Positions 35,084 through 45,600 of a stretch of 64,000 nucleotides of DNA are shown here, in pieces. Numbering within the stretch: position 1 is the stretch's first letter; every line of letters starts with the position of its first letter. The DNA comes from Methylobacterium currus (GTDB lineage Bacteria; Pseudomonadota; Alphaproteobacteria; Rhizobiales; Beijerinckiaceae): assembly GCF_003058325.1 (NCBI RefSeq), contig NZ_CP028843.1:921501-985500 (forward strand), read 5' to 3'. The notes beneath the pieces were generated by a model. That model did not search any database. It saw only the letters and a program-made list of their open reading frames with translations, and had not been told where the DNA came from. A program made the translations under genes and the position numbers.

Positions 35084-35971
35084 TCAGCGTAACAAGGTCG
35101 CCCGCACCCACCAGCCCGGCTGGGCCGCCGCGATCGCCCGCGCCGCCCGCACGGCTGCCGAGCGGTGGCCGAACAACCCGAACACGGTCGCGCCGGAGCC
35201 CGACATCCGGGCGAGCCGGCAATCCGCCTGGTCGCGCAGGGCCGCCAGCGTGTCGCCGATCACCGGCGCGACCGTGAGGGCGGGAGCTTCGAGGTCGTTG
35301 CGGGCAGGCGCAATACGGGCGATCAGCCCGTCGAGATCCTCGGTGGCGCCGATCTCCGGATGGGTCTCCGCCGCACGGGGATGCGCCTCGCCGACCTTGA
35401 GCCCGAGGGCGCGGAAGACCGGTGCCGTCTCGACCGGCACGCCGGGATTGATCAGCACCGCCGGCACCGGGGCCAAGGGCAGAGCCGGGCCGACCGCCTC
35501 GCCGGCGCCGCGCATCATCCGGGCCCGGGGATCGAGGCAGACCGGCACGTCGGCGCCGGTGCGGCGCGCCGCCGCCGTGAGGGCCGGATGATCGGGCGCA
35601 AGGCCGTTGAGGCGGCCGAGCAGCCGCAGGGCCGCCGCCGCATCCGACGAGCCGCCGCCGATCCCCGCCGCCACGGGAAGGCGCTTCACGAGGCGGAACC
35701 GTCCCGCCTTCAGATCCGGCAGCTCGGCGGCGAGGTGGCGGGCCGCCCGCATCACCAGGTTGTCGTCGGTCGGGCCCGCAGGCCCCGCGGTCGGCCCGGT
35801 GACGAGGAGGTCGAGCGCCGGTCCCGGCTCGAGGGTCAGGAGGTCGCCGGCGCCCGCGCCTGCGAAGACCACCAGGCTCTCCAGGGCGTGGTAGCCGTCG
35901 CCGGGGCGCCGGCCGAGGACGTGCAGGGTCAGGTTGATCTTGGCGGGCGCGCGGGTGGTGAGGGGAAGCAC
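35084..35971 (-). CDS. ispE: 4-diphosphocytidyl-2-C-methyl-D-erythritol kinase
   Basis: IspE phosphorylates the methylerythritol intermediate in the non-mevalonate isoprenoid pathway. This GHMP kinase of about 295 residues shows [26 protein letters not shown], the Gly-rich ATP motif [21 protein letters not shown], and the C-terminal [16 protein letters not shown] 35971 with GAGAG upstream gives a normal length. An ATG at 36073 would add an Arg/Leu-rich tail coded by a 15-bp tandem array, which is judged non-coding. It lies 221 bp from the convergent polyprenyl synthase gene. Confidence 0.92.
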   Translation of the reverse strand: MLPLTTRAPAKINLTLHVLGRRPGDGYHALESLVVFAGAGAGDLLTLEPGPALDLLVTGPTAGPAGPTDDNLVMRAARHLAAELPDLKAGRFRLVKRLPVAAGIGGGSSDAAAALRLLGRLNGLAPDHPALTAAARRTGADVPVCLDPRARMMRGAGEAVGPALPLAPVPAVLINPGVPVETAPVFRALGLKVGEAHPRAAETHPEIGATEDLDGLIARIAPARNDLEAPALTVAPVIGDTLAALRDQADCRLARMSGSGATVFGLFGHRSAAVRAARAIAAAQPGWWVRATLLR

Positions 35972-35979
35972 GGCGACGT

Positions 35980-36039
35980 CTCTCGAACGGGCAAGTTTCA
36001 ACCGAGCAAGCCTCAACCGGACAAGGCTCGAATGGACAA
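35980..36039 (-). repeat. 15-bp tandem repeat upstream of ispE, four units
   Basis: Units on the plus strand: ctctcgaacgggcaa, gtttcaaccgagcaa, gcctcaaccggacaa, ggctcgaatggacaa. The array ends about 9 bases before the chosen ispE start, so it would lie in the leader. If the upstream ATG 36073 is used it would be coding in frame. Confidence 0.85.
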
Positions 36040-36105
36040 GGGGCGCGGCGCCTGTCCGGCGCCGCGCCCGCATGATCGTCTCGACTGGGAGAGAGGAGGG
36101 GGCGT

Positions 36106-37968
36106 TCAGCCCCCGCTCTTCTGCTCGGTTCCCATCGCCGGCGGCTCGGACGGGGCCGGGGCGCCCTTCGGCATCTCGGGCTGGGCCGGAGCGGGCTGGC
36201 TCTCGGCGGTGGCGGCGGGCTTCTCCAGCTCCGGCAGCCCGTCCTTCAGCTTGGCCTCGATCTTGGCCAGGTCCTCCGGCTCGGGGTTCAGGTCCTTGGC
36301 GTGCTGCCACTGGAACTTGCCCTCGAGCCGCCGGCCGCTGCGCCAATAGGCGTCGCCCAGGTGGTCGTTGATGGTCGGGTCGCCGGGCTTCAGCTCGATC
36401 GCCTTCTCGAGTTCGCGTACCGCGTCGTCCCAGCGGCCGAGGCGGTAATAGGCCCAGCCGAGGCTGTCGATGATCATGCCGTCGCGCGGCTGGAGGTCGA
36501 CCGCCTGCTTGAGCATGCGGAACGCCTCGTCGATGTTGAGGTTCTGGTCGACCCAGGAATAGGCGAGGTAGTTCAGCACCTGGGCGCGGCCGTTGGGCTG
36601 CGTCGCCGGCACGAGGTCGAGGGCCTTCTTCAGGTCGGCCTCGGCCTTCGGCCATTCCTTGGCCCGCTCGTAGGACGTGCCGCGGAAGTAGTACAGGGTC
36701 CAGTAGTTGCGCGCCGGCTGGTCGCCGATCAGGTCGATCGCCCGTGTGTAGGTCTGGGCCGACTCGGCGTATTTCTTGCGCGAGCGCTGGACGTTGCCGA
36801 GCGCCGAGATCACGTCGATGTCGTTGGGATAGGTCTTGGCGACCTGGTCGAGATGGGCGAGCGCCTCCTCGCCCTTGCCCATCTGCTCGAGGTTGAGGCC
36901 GATCTGGATGTCGGCATTGAGCTTGAGCGGCGACGTCGCCGGCATGCGGGCGAAGACCTCGTTCGCCCGATCGGGCGCCTTCATCCGCTCCAGCGTGTCG
37001 GCAAGGGTCAGCAGCGCCAGCGAGTGCTCGGGGGCGAGGGAGAGGGCGAGGCGCAGATACACCACCGCGGGCAGCTCGTCGCCCTGCGAGGTCCCGGCCG
37101 AGCCGAGGCCGTAGAGCACCTCGGCGGCGCCCTCCTGGGCCGAGCCGATCAGCGGGGTCAGCGGCTTGCCGGCCTTCAGCTTGTCGAGGGCGTCGCGCAC
37201 GATCGGGTGGCGCGGCAGGACGTTGTCGAATTCCTGGTAGGCCGCCACCGCGAGGTCGGGCCGGCCGGATTCCGCCTCGAACCGCCCATAGGCATCGACG
37301 ATGCGCAGCGTGTTGCGGTCGGCATCGTAGGCCGATTTGAGCCGCCGCTCGGCCTCGACCTTGTCGCCGACGAGCGAGGCGATCAGCCCCGCATGGTAGT
37401 CGCGGAAGACGTTGTAGTAGCGCTCGCCCTTGAGCTTGTTGATCGTCTCGAGCGCCTTCTTGCCCTCACCGGCCCCGGCGTAGGACCAGGCGGTCAGCAG
37501 CGTCGAGGTCAGGTCGGCGGCCGCGCCCTTGCCGCCGCGCTGCAGGTTCTGGCGCGCCGCGGCGAATTGCTTCGCCTTGATCTTCTGCACCCCGAGGGCG
37601 AGCTGGGCGAGGCCGTTGGCCCCGTCCCGCGCCGTCAGGCGCTCGGCCGCGCGAAAAGCCTCCGGCAGGGAGCCGTCGGCGAGGAGCGCCACGAAGGAGC
37701 GTTCGAGGAGCTCGGCGTTGCGGGGGTCGCCCTTCACCGCCTCGCGGTAATAGGTGGCGGCGGCGGCGGTGTCGCGGGAGGCGCCGGCGATGTACGCGGC
37801 GAGGAAATTGCCCTCCAGCGAATCCGCCGGCTCGTAGGCCTGCGGGGCCGCGATCTCCCGCGCCGGCAGCCGGGCCGCGAGGGCCGGCGCCGTCGAGGCG
37901 GCGAGGAGGAGGGCCAGCGCAGCGCGCGCAACTCCGCGGCGGGGGGCGGGGATTCGGGTCTTGAGCAC
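36106..37968 (-). CDS. Exported TPR-repeat protein
   Basis: A protein of about 620 residues with a signal peptide ([28 protein letters not shown]) and many tetratricopeptide repeats. Typical repeat helices are [28 protein letters not shown] and [33 protein letters not shown]. The tail is Pro/Ala/Glu-rich. The repeats would form a binding surface, probably for protein complexes in the periplasm. No enzymatic domain is present. GTG 37968 (or TTG 37971) is chosen because the open frame further up lacks a signal-like start and a GGAG ribosome-binding site precedes it. Confidence 0.88.
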   Translation of the reverse strand: MLKTRIPAPRRGVARAALALLLAASTAPALAARLPAREIAAPQAYEPADSLEGNFLAAYIAGASRDTAAAATYYREAVKGDPRNAELLERSFVALLADGSLPEAFRAAERLTARDGANGLAQLALGVQKIKAKQFAAARQNLQRGGKGAAADLTSTLLTAWSYAGAGEGKKALETINKLKGERYYNVFRDYHAGLIASLVGDKVEAERRLKSAYDADRNTLRIVDAYGRFEAESGRPDLAVAAYQEFDNVLPRHPIVRDALDKLKAGKPLTPLIGSAQEGAAEVLYGLGSAGTSQGDELPAVVYLRLALSLAPEHSLALLTLADTLERMKAPDRANEVFARMPATSPLKLNADIQIGLNLEQMGKGEEALAHLDQVAKTYPNDIDVISALGNVQRSRKKYAESAQTYTRAIDLIGDQPARNYWTLYYFRGTSYERAKEWPKAEADLKKALDLVPATQPNGRAQVLNYLAYSWVDQNLNIDEAFRMLKQAVDLQPRDGMIIDSLGWAYYRLGRWDDAVRELEKAIELKPGDPTINDHLGDAYWRSGRRLEGKFQWQHAKDLNPEPEDLAKIEAKLKDGLPELEKPAATAESQPAPAQPEMPKGAPAPSEPPAMGTEQKSGG

Positions 37969-38178
37969 CAAACTCGTGGCTCCGTGATCGCGCCGGCCGC
38001 GGAGCCGGCACGCGAAATCGGCGCGACATTGGACCCTGCGCGGGGCAGCGGCAAGACCAAACGGCGGCGGCGATGTGTCGGGGGCTACGGCCCGGCCGGA
38101 ACCCGCCGGGCGCCATTCCGGAGCGGCGGATAACCGTGAGAACATTAACGATGCGTCCTGTAACATCAATCTTAAGCG

Positions 38179-40290
38179 ATGACACCGACGATGCAGGACG
38201 ATCGCTCAAGATTTTTTTCCGAGCTGCCCGACATGTCGCTGCGTAGACAAATATTCCTTATTCTGGGTCTGATCGGCTGCCTGCTGGTCTGGCTCGCCGG
38301 CTATCAGGTCACTGACGCCTGGAACCGGGCCGACATCATGCGGCGGGCGGCGGAGGCCAACCGGGTGACCGACGGTCTCGATGCCGCCGCGGCGTCGCTG
38401 GCGGCCGAGCGGGGCCTGACCAATGGCTGGCTCGCCAAGCTGCCGGCGGCTGCGGAGCACCCGGCCCTGGCACGCTTGCGCGAGGAGGGAGACCGTCAGC
38501 TCGCCGCGGCCCTGGAGAATCTGCGGCGCGACGACGCGGTGTCGACGGCGACGGCGGCCCTCGCCGAGGCGCGCCGGGATCTCGCGGCCCTGCGCCAGCG
38601 GGTGGACAACGTCCTCGCCGGCACGCCCGATCCCGATCTGGCGGCCGCCTGGTTCCCGGCCGCGACCGCGGTGATCGCCCGCGAGCAGGCCCTGTTCGAC
38701 GCGGTGCGGGCCGGCATCACTGGCTCGGTGCCGGGAGCGATCCATCACGGCCTCGACATCAAGCGGGCCCTGTGGGACGCGGGCGAGTTCGCCGGGCGCG
38801 AGCGCGGGCGGCTCAACGCCGCGATCGCCGGGCGCCAGGGGCTGGCGGTGGATCAGGTCCGTGCCGTCGCAGCCCTCTCCGGGCGCGTCGACGCCGCGCT
38901 CGCTCAAGCCCGCGCCTCCGGGCCGGCCCTCGCGACGGAGTTCCGGGACGCGCTGGCGGCGGCCTCCCGCCGGGTCGAGGCGTTCGAGGCGACCCGCGCC
39001 GCGGTGCTCCGGGCCGGCGCCGCGCGCGAGCCCTACCCGATCGCCGCCGAGGAGTGGTTCCGCCAGGCCAGCCACGTGATCGCCGGCATCGCCCAGGCGC
39101 GGGCAGCCGCCACCGCCTCGCTCGGCGCGATCGTGGCGGCGGAGAGCCGGGCGAGCGAGACCTGGCTCCTCGTCTCGCTGGCGATCCTCGTCGGGGCCTG
39201 CGCGGCGGTGGGCGGCGGCGCGCTCATGCTGGTGCGCGGCGTGACCGGGCCCCTCGCCCGGATGATCGAGGCGATGCGCCGCCTCACCGCCGGCGACCTC
39301 ACGGTCGCGGTGCCGGCGGCCTCGTCCCGCAGCGAGATCGGCGCGATGGCGACGGCGATGGTGCGCTTGCGCGACGGCCTCGCCCGCGCGGCCGCCCTGG
39401 AGCAGGAGGCGGCGGCCGCCCGGGCCGGGGCCGAGGCGCAGCGCCGCGCGGCCCTGCGCGAGCTCGCCGACCGGTTCGAGGGCTCGGTCGGCGGCGTCCT
39501 CGCCGCGGTGACCGCCGCGGCGGCCGAGATGGAGGCCACCGCCCGCGGCATGAGCGACATCGCCGGCCGCACGGCCCAGCAGAGCACCAGCGTCGCCGCC
39601 GCCGCCGAGGAGGCCTCGTCGAACGTCGCGACCGTCGCGGCGGCGGCCGACCAGCTCGGCGCCTCGGTGCACGAGATCGGCCGGCGGGTCGGCTGCTCCG
39701 CCGAGATGGCCCGGGCCGCCGCGGATTCCGCGGGCGAGACGGCCCGCCTCGTCCAGGAACTGCGCCAGGGCGCGGCGACGATCGGCGACGTGCTCGGCCT
39801 GATCTCGTCGATCGCCGACCAGACCAACCTCCTGGCGCTCAACGCCACGATCGAGGCGGCGCGCGCCGGGGCGGCGGGCCGCGGCTTCGCGGTCGTCGCC
39901 GCCGAGGTCAAGGAGCTCGCCGGCCAGACCGCCCGCGCCACCGCCGAGATCGCCGACCAGATCACCCGCATCCAGGGCTCGACCGAGCAGGCCGTCGCGG
40001 CGATCGGCGGCATCGCCGGGCAGATCGGCGAGATCAGCACCGCCTCGACCGCCATCGCGGCGGCGGTCGAGGAGCAGGGCGCGGCGACCCATGAGATCGT
40101 CCGCAATGTCTCGGAGGCCGCCAAGGGCACCGACGAGGTGACGGGCAGCGTCGTGCGGGTCGCGGGCGCGGCCGACGAGACGGGCGCGGCGGCCAGCCAG
40201 GTGCTGTCGGCGGCGAGCGAGCTGTCGCGCCAATCCGAGCACCTGCGGGGGGAGGTGGGGCGGTTCCTCACCACCGTGCGGGCGGCGTGA
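38179..40290 (+). CDS. Methyl-accepting chemotaxis protein
   Basis: A chemoreceptor of 703 residues. TM1 ([19 protein letters not shown]) is near residues 25-45. A periplasmic helical sensory region of about 285 residues follows, resembling nitrate/nitrite-sensing-type four-helix bundles, and TM2 is near residues 330-352 ([23 protein letters not shown]). A HAMP domain ([25 protein letters not shown]) follows. The MA signalling hairpin has the tip [23 protein letters not shown]. The ligand is unknown. The start could be 38191 or 38233 instead. It is divergent from the TPR gene. Confidence 0.93.
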   Translation: MTPTMQDDRSRFFSELPDMSLRRQIFLILGLIGCLLVWLAGYQVTDAWNRADIMRRAAEANRVTDGLDAAAASLAAERGLTNGWLAKLPAAAEHPALARLREEGDRQLAAALENLRRDDAVSTATAALAEARRDLAALRQRVDNVLAGTPDPDLAAAWFPAATAVIAREQALFDAVRAGITGSVPGAIHHGLDIKRALWDAGEFAGRERGRLNAAIAGRQGLAVDQVRAVAALSGRVDAALAQARASGPALATEFRDALAAASRRVEAFEATRAAVLRAGAAREPYPIAAEEWFRQASHVIAGIAQARAAATASLGAIVAAESRASETWLLVSLAILVGACAAVGGGALMLVRGVTGPLARMIEAMRRLTAGDLTVAVPAASSRSEIGAMATAMVRLRDGLARAAALEQEAAAARAGAEAQRRAALRELADRFEGSVGGVLAAVTAAAAEMEATARGMSDIAGRTAQQSTSVAAAAEEASSNVATVAAAADQLGASVHEIGRRVGCSAEMARAAADSAGETARLVQELRQGAATIGDVLGLISSIADQTNLLALNATIEAARAGAAGRGFAVVAAEVKELAGQTARATAEIADQITRIQGSTEQAVAAIGGIAGQIGEISTASTAIAAAVEEQGAATHEIVRNVSEAAKGTDEVTGSVVRVAGAADETGAAASQVLSAASELSRQSEHLRGEVGRFLTTVRAA

Positions 40291-40493
40291 GCGGCGATTC
40301 CCGAGCCTGAGGCTTCCCGATTCGACGGGCTTCGGCCTCGCCGCATCGGCTCCGGGTGCTCGCCGGGTGCGACGCGCGGGGAGCGCCCCGGTCCCGAACC
40401 CCAGCATCGGGCACGGGGGGAGGCAGGCATTCGGGAGAAGCGGCACGGCCGACGGCGAGCCGGATCAGGTGCGGGATCGAGGGGCAGCCCGGG

Positions 40494-41252
40494 TCACGCC
40501 GCCTTCGCCGAGGCCGGATCCTTGGCGGAGGCCGGATCCTTGGCGGAGGCCGGATCCTTGGCGGAGGCCGGATCCTTGGCGGAGGCCGGATCCTTGGCGG
40601 AGGCCGGATCCTTGGCGGCGACGAGGATCAGCGCCGGGGCGGGGGCCAGGGCCGCGAGCCCCACGAGGTAATAGAGCAGAGCCGCCAGCCCGGAGCCGAG
40701 GGCGAAGGCCGCGACGCCGGCGCTCATGCGGGCGATCCGGCGCCGGGCCGCGTGCTCGGCCGGCACGCCGCGCAGGAGGTCGGCGAGGTCGATCATGATC
40801 TGCGTCGTCGTGCCGGTCATCAGGGTCGAGGGCGGCGCCTCGGGAAGATGCGCCCGGTGCGCCGCGTTCTGGACCGCCATCGCGGCGACCAGCACCATGC
40901 CGGTGAGGAGCGCCGCCGGGCGGTCGGCATCGGCGAACGGCCCGAGGGCGACGGCGAGGAAAGCTCCGATTGCCAGGAAGGCGCCCTGGGCGGCGAGCAG
41001 CACGCGCAGGGCCGGCCGGCCCGTCTCCTCCAGGCGGTGGCTCGCCAGGCGGGTCAGGAGGACCGCGACGCAGAAGACCGGCAGCACCAGGAGCTTCGCC
41101 CAGGCGCCGGTGGCGCCGTGCACCATCGCGGCGCCGAAGGTCACGAAGTTGCCGGTGACGTGGGCGGTGAACAGGCCTTGCAGGGCGAGGAAGCCGATCG
41201 TGTCGACATAGCCGCCGACGAAGCTCAGGATCTGGGCAAGGGAGGGGCGCAT
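40494..41252 (-). CDS. DUF1275 membrane protein with repeat tail
   Basis: A 252-residue membrane protein with about six hydrophobic helices, matching DUF1275/YoaK. It has SFVGGYVDTIGFLALQGLFTAHVTGNFVTFGAAMVHG, AMAVQNAAHRAHLPEAPPSTLMTGTTTQIMIDLADLL. The family is uncharacterised. The last 36 or so residues are six copies of KDPASA, from an 18-bp tandem array. The start ATG 41252 lies 29 bp after the porin stop and has ggaagg-type purines upstream, so it is likely the last gene of the operon that begins at 46538. Confidence 0.88.
   Translation of the reverse strand: MRPSLAQILSFVGGYVDTIGFLALQGLFTAHVTGNFVTFGAAMVHGATGAWAKLLVLPVFCVAVLLTRLASHRLEETGRPALRVLLAAQGAFLAIGAFLAVALGPFADADRPAALLTGMVLVAAMAVQNAAHRAHLPEAPPSTLMTGTTTQIMIDLADLLRGVPAEHAARRRIARMSAGVAAFALGSGLAALLYYLVGLAALAPAPALILVAAKDPASAKDPASAKDPASAKDPASAKDPASAKDPASAKAA
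40513..40620 (-). repeat. 18-bp tandem repeat, six units, at the DUF1275 C-terminus
   Basis: Five exact copies of gccggatccttggcggag and a sixth differing by one base. Translated on the minus strand it gives (KDPASA)6. It ends the DUF1275 protein. Confidence 0.95.
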
Positions 41253-41281
41253 GGGCTGATCCGGTGGAGGGAAGGGGGGGG

Positions 41282-42685
41282 TCACCAAGCGGTGCGCAGC
41301 TCGACGCCGAGATAGGTGCCGTCCTTGCCGCCGGCCCGGCGGATCGTGTCGCCGGCGGAAAAGCGCACCGCCTCGACCGCGCCGGTGAGGCCGGGCGCGA
41401 AGACGTAGTCGGCCCGCAATTGGCCGTAGGCGCCGCTCCACGGATGCCCGCGGCCGGCGGTGCCCGGCACCGGGTTGCTCGGCTGGACGTAGATCGCGTC
41501 AGAAACGGTCTGGCGCCATTGCAGACCCAGGGCCGCGCTGACCGCGAGGCCGGTCGTCGGATGCACGGTCAGCGAGGGCTTGAGGTGGAGGAGGTTGGCG
41601 TAACTCGTGTAGCCGGCCAGGGTGAAGTAGTAGCCGTTCGGGAAGAGCGGGTTGAAGGTGCCGAGGACGCCGTCGTCGCGGCGGCCGTCACCGGAGGCCG
41701 CGTCGCCCTGGAGGCCGAGGCGCGGTTGCCACGGCAGGTCGGCGAGCGTGTAGCCGACGCGGCTGCCGGCCGCCCAGGCGGCGATGCCGTCGCGGCCGAC
41801 ACGCCCGAACTGGCCCATCGCCTCGACATCCCAGTCGAACCTGCCGGCGCTGCCTGCATAGCGGATGTCGAGGACGTGACGGGTCTCGGTGCCGGCGGCG
41901 TCGAGGAAGCGGGCGCCGTCGCGCTCGTAGAGGCCCCAATAGGCCGAGAGCTCTTGGTCGCCCAGGACCTTGCGCTCGACCCGCAGGGTGCTGAAGCGGA
42001 AGGCGCGCGTGGAGATGTCGTCGAAGGGCTCGGCAAATCGATACTGCACCGGCTGGCTGACGAAGCCGAGCACCCGCCACGGCCCGGATTCCCAATCGGC
42101 CCAGAGCGCGTCGAAGGATTGGCGCACGTTCGGCCCGTCGCGCGAGGAGACGAAGCGCTGCAGGTCGAAGGCGAAGTCCTGGCGTCCGACCCGCGCCTTG
42201 ACGGTCCCGTCCTCGCCCGCGGCGCGGTAGGACAGGAAGGCGAGGCGCAGATCGAGGATGTTCTCGTCGACCGAGGTGATGACGCGCTTCCCCGGCGCGC
42301 GCACGTCCTCCAGCTGCGCGAAGATCTGCCAGTTCTCGTTCAGGCGGGCGTCGAGGTGGATCTGCAGGCGTTGCAGCAGGTAGGAATCGCCCCGCGGCCC
42401 GCCGATGCCGAAGGCCGGCATGCGGTTGCTCTCGACGCGCTCGCGCAGGGTCAGGCCGAGCGACAGGTAGCTCTTCGGGTCGGCGGCGAAGAGCGGGATG
42501 TATTTCAGGTCGTCGAAAGCTTGCGTGCGCCGGGCCGGATCGGCGAGCCCCGACCAGTCCTCGGCCCAGCGGTTCGTCTTCGTAGCCGGCCGGGTGACCG
42601 CGCCGGACGCGACGTCCTCGGCGCGCGCGCCGGCGCTCAGCAGCGCGCAGAGCGCGACGAGCAGACCCGGCCGCGCGAACCTCAC
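41282..42685 (-). CDS. Outer-membrane porin, alginate-export family
   Basis: A 467-residue beta-barrel protein with a signal peptide (MRFARPGLLVALCALLSAGARA). The central part resembles alginate-export porins, for example SYLSLGLTLRERVESNR, YLLQRLQIHLDARLNENWQIFAQLEDV and RVGRQDFAFDLQRFVSSRDGPNVRQSFDALW. Such porins allow passage of anionic or organic solutes, but the solute here is unknown. The start overlaps the VOC stop (GTGA), so the genes are coupled. The last residue is Trp (RTAW), close to the usual aromatic C-terminus of barrels. Confidence 0.87.
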   Translation of the reverse strand: MRFARPGLLVALCALLSAGARAEDVASGAVTRPATKTNRWAEDWSGLADPARRTQAFDDLKYIPLFAADPKSYLSLGLTLRERVESNRMPAFGIGGPRGDSYLLQRLQIHLDARLNENWQIFAQLEDVRAPGKRVITSVDENILDLRLAFLSYRAAGEDGTVKARVGRQDFAFDLQRFVSSRDGPNVRQSFDALWADWESGPWRVLGFVSQPVQYRFAEPFDDISTRAFRFSTLRVERKVLGDQELSAYWGLYERDGARFLDAAGTETRHVLDIRYAGSAGRFDWDVEAMGQFGRVGRDGIAAWAAGSRVGYTLADLPWQPRLGLQGDAASGDGRRDDGVLGTFNPLFPNGYYFTLAGYTSYANLLHLKPSLTVHPTTGLAVSAALGLQWRQTVSDAIYVQPSNPVPGTAGRGHPWSGAYGQLRADYVFAPGLTGAVEAVRFSAGDTIRRAGGKDGTYLGVELRTAW

Positions 42686-43569
42686 CGGGCCGCCGCGCCG
42701 GATTGGTGGATTTCCGCGACGTAGCCGCCGGGGAAGCGCACCATTGCGGCATTGCGGTCGCCGGCGGAGTAGGGGGCGACGAGCACGGTCGCGCCGGTCG
42801 CCGTCGCCTTGGCGAGGGTGCCGGCGAGGTCGGCGACCTCGTAGCCGGTGGTCTCGTGGCCGTAGGGGTAGGGCAGGTGGCCGTCGGTCACCAGCACCGT
42901 CAGGCGGCCGAAATCCGAAGTCAGGCGCAGGCGCCGGTAGGTCTCGCCCGGCCGGCCGATCTCGATGCCGGGGGCCTTCCCGTCATCGGAGACCACTTGA
43001 CCGTGCGAGAAGCGGCGGAAGCCGCCGACGAAGGCCTCGACGCTGTCGGGCGAGACGTAGACGCGGTTCTCCGGCACCGTCGCGAAGGGCGCGTAGTCGG
43101 GCTTCGTCTTGTGCCAGTAGAGCTGCATGGCGACGCCGCCCGGCCACTGGATGACGGCGTCGCGGCCGATCGGGTCGGGGAAGGTCTGGACGATCACCGC
43201 GGCGCCGGCCGAGCGCGCGGCGGCGACCGCCGCGTCGATGTCGGTGACGAGGTAGCCGGTCCGCTCCGCTCCGAAGGGGTAGGGGATCGGCGTCCTGAAG
43301 CCGAACAGCGAGACGGTCCCGACCGGCGTCTGGATCAGCTGCGAGGTGGTGCTCGACGGCGTCGGCGTCACGGTCGCGACGACCTGCTTGGTGCTCCGGC
43401 CCCCGAAGGTGGCGGTGAAGCTCTCGACGAAGCGGTCGACCTCCTCGGGTGCGACGTAGACGTGGGTGGTGTCGTATTGCGGGGCGACCGCGACCTTGTA
43501 CTCCTCCGCGACAGCCGGTGTGGCGAGGAGGGCGGCCGCGAGGAGGGAAGCGGCGAGGGTACGTGTCAT
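42682..43569 (-). CDS. Exported VOC-superfamily (glyoxalase-like) protein
   Basis: A 295-residue protein with a signal peptide (MTRTLAASLLAAALLATPAVAEE) and two repeated glyoxalase-like halves. The halves share THVYVAPEEVDRFVESF versus NRVYVSPDSVEAFVGGF and FGAERTGYLVTDID versus YGHETTGYEVADLA. Internal duplication is typical of vicinal oxygen chelate enzymes. Metal ligands cannot be assigned safely. Export is unusual for this superfamily. It is coupled to the porin gene by a GTGA overlap and follows the amidohydrolase gene by about 100 bp. Confidence 0.88.
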   Translation of the reverse strand: MTRTLAASLLAAALLATPAVAEEYKVAVAPQYDTTHVYVAPEEVDRFVESFTATFGGRSTKQVVATVTPTPSSTTSQLIQTPVGTVSLFGFRTPIPYPFGAERTGYLVTDIDAAVAAARSAGAAVIVQTFPDPIGRDAVIQWPGGVAMQLYWHKTKPDYAPFATVPENRVYVSPDSVEAFVGGFRRFSHGQVVSDDGKAPGIEIGRPGETYRRLRLTSDFGRLTVLVTDGHLPYPYGHETTGYEVADLAGTLAKATATGATVLVAPYSAGDRNAAMVRFPGGYVAEIHQSGAAAR

Positions 43570-43672
43570 GGTGATCTCCGGGCCCTTGGCCGGTGATGAA
43601 ATCTCGTTGGGTCAAGTGAGGCGCACGCCCGACCCTCCACCGCACAGGGGGGGAGGGTTCAGGGGCGGCGGC

Positions 43673-45562
43673 TCACACCGCCCAGCAGGCGCAGCCGAGC
43701 GCGCCCCAGAAGCTCTTCAGGTCCGAGACCGGCGCCTGTGACGACCAGGCGGTGGCGTGGGCATGGCCGTGCAGCCCGCACGACATCGCGCAGCCGCAGG
43801 ACGCGCTCGCCTCGCGTGCCACCGCGGCTTCCGCCCGCACCGGGCGCTCGCCCCAGGCGCCGTAGCCCTTGAAGGTGCGCACCGGCGACCAGTCCGGCAT
43901 CGCCGGGGGCGGAGGATTGTCGTCGAGGGCCGAGAAGAGGCCCGCCGCGTATACCACCTTGCCGCCCACGACCGTCAGGTCGCTCACCGTATCGGCGATC
44001 TCGGCCTCGGCGCAGGCGAGCACGTCGCGGTCCGGGACGATCAGGTCGGCGAGCTGGCCCACCTGGATGCGCCCCTTCTTGCCCTCCTCGTTCGAGAACC
44101 AGGTCACCTTCTCGGTCCATAGCCGCAGAGCCGTCTCGCGATCGAGGCAGTTGCGGCGGGGCGTGAGCTGCATCCCGCCGACCGTTCGGCCGGTGACGAG
44201 CCAGGAGATCGCGACCCACGGGTTGTAGGAGGCGACCCGCGTCGCATCGGTGCCGGCCGAGACCGGCACGCCCTTCTCGAGCATCCGCGCCACCGGCGGG
44301 GTCGCGGCGGCGGCGCCGTGGCCGTAGCGCTCGACGAAGTCCTCGCCCTGATAGGCCATCCGGTGCTGGATCGCGATGCCGCCGCCCAGCGCGGCGATCC
44401 GGTCGATCGAGGCCTCCGAGATCGTCTCGGCGTGGTCGAAGAACCAGTTCAGGCCCCGGAGCGGGATGTCCTGGTTGACCCGCTCGAACACGTCGAGGGC
44501 GCGGGAGATCGTCTCGTCGTAGGTGGCGTGCAGGCGCCAGGGCCAGCGATTCTCGGCCAGCACCCGCACCACGCCCTCGAGCTCGTCCTCCATCTCGGGC
44601 GCCAGATCGGGCCGCGGCTGGCGGAAATCCTCGAAGTCGGCGGCCGAGAAGACCAGCATCTCGCCGGCGCCGTTGTGGCGGAAGTAGTCGTCGCCCTGCT
44701 TGTATCGGGACGATGTCGTCCAGGCGAGAAAGTCCTCCTTCTCGGCCTTCGGCTTCTGGGTGAACAGGTTGTAGGCGAGCCGCACGGTGAGCTGGCCGGC
44801 CTCGGCGAGCGTCTGGACGACCCGGTAATCCTCCGGATAGTTCTGGAAGCCGCCGCCGGCATCGACCGCCCCGGTCACGCCGAGCCGGTTCAATTCGCGC
44901 ATGAAGTGGCGGGTCGAGTTGACCTGGTACTCGAAGGGCAGCTTCGGGCCCTTGGCGAGGGTGGCGTAGAGGATCGCGGCGTTCGGCTTGGCGAGGAGCA
45001 GCCCGGTCGGGTTGCCGGACGCATCGCGCAGGATCGACCCGCCCGGCGGCTCGGGCGTGTCCCTGGTGTAGCCGACGGCGCGGAGCGCCGCGGCGTTGAG
45101 GAGCGCCCGGTCGTAGAGGTGGAGCAGGAAGACCGGCGTGTCGGGGGCGACGGCGTTCAGTTCTTCCAGAGTCGGCAGGCGCTTCTCGGCGAATTGGTGC
45201 TCGGTGAAGCCGCCGACGACGCGCACCCATTGCGGCGGCGGCGTCACCGCCACCTGGCGCTTGAGCATCGCCATCGCGTCGGCGAGCGAGCGCACGCCGT
45301 CCCAGCGCAGCTCCATGTTGAAGTTGAGCCCGCCGCGGATCAGGTGGAGGTGGTTGTCGATGAGGCCCGGCACCACCCGGCGGCCCCTGAGGTCGACGAC
45401 CCGCGTCTCCGGCCCGGCGAGCCCCATCACTTCGCGGTCCGACCCGACCGCCGTGAAGACGCCGCCGGCGATCGCGACCGCCGAGGCGGTAGGATTGCCC
45501 GGATCGAGCGTGGTGACGAGGCCGCCGCGCAGGATCAGGTCGGGGTGAGCCACAGCGCTCAA
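43673..45562 (-). CDS. Amidohydrolase (YtcJ type) with Cys-rich tail
   Basis: A 629-residue metal-dependent amidohydrolase. The N-terminal beta-sandwich and first metal motif is GLIDNHLHLIRGG (HxH), later RLHATYDETISRAL, NWFFDHAETIS and the Asp in GTDATRVASYNPW. The substrate is unknown; relatives act on formamide-like or aryl amide compounds. The last ~55 residues are unusual, with Cys/His-rich SASCGCAMSCGLHGHAHAT and ALGCACWAV. The ATG at 45562 is 38 bp after the XapX stop. It lies in an operon with XapX, a YcaC-type hydrolase, the VOC protein and the porin. Confidence 0.92.
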   Translation of the reverse strand: MSAVAHPDLILRGGLVTTLDPGNPTASAVAIAGGVFTAVGSDREVMGLAGPETRVVDLRGRRVVPGLIDNHLHLIRGGLNFNMELRWDGVRSLADAMAMLKRQVAVTPPPQWVRVVGGFTEHQFAEKRLPTLEELNAVAPDTPVFLLHLYDRALLNAAALRAVGYTRDTPEPPGGSILRDASGNPTGLLLAKPNAAILYATLAKGPKLPFEYQVNSTRHFMRELNRLGVTGAVDAGGGFQNYPEDYRVVQTLAEAGQLTVRLAYNLFTQKPKAEKEDFLAWTTSSRYKQGDDYFRHNGAGEMLVFSAADFEDFRQPRPDLAPEMEDELEGVVRVLAENRWPWRLHATYDETISRALDVFERVNQDIPLRGLNWFFDHAETISEASIDRIAALGGGIAIQHRMAYQGEDFVERYGHGAAAATPPVARMLEKGVPVSAGTDATRVASYNPWVAISWLVTGRTVGGMQLTPRRNCLDRETALRLWTEKVTWFSNEEGKKGRIQVGQLADLIVPDRDVLACAEAEIADTVSDLTVVGGKVVYAAGLFSALDDNPPPPAMPDWSPVRTFKGYGAWGERPVRAEAAVAREASASCGCAMSCGLHGHAHATAWSSQAPVSDLKSFWGALGCACWAV

Positions 45563-45600
45563 TCGAAGCTCCTTAGTCGGGGACGATCGGGGGCCGGCCT

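Noticed and set aside
40513..40620. Six regular 18-bp repeats that could suggest a CRISPR-like array
   Set aside because: There are no spacers; the units are contiguous, in frame and translate to KDPASA at the end of the DUF1275 protein.
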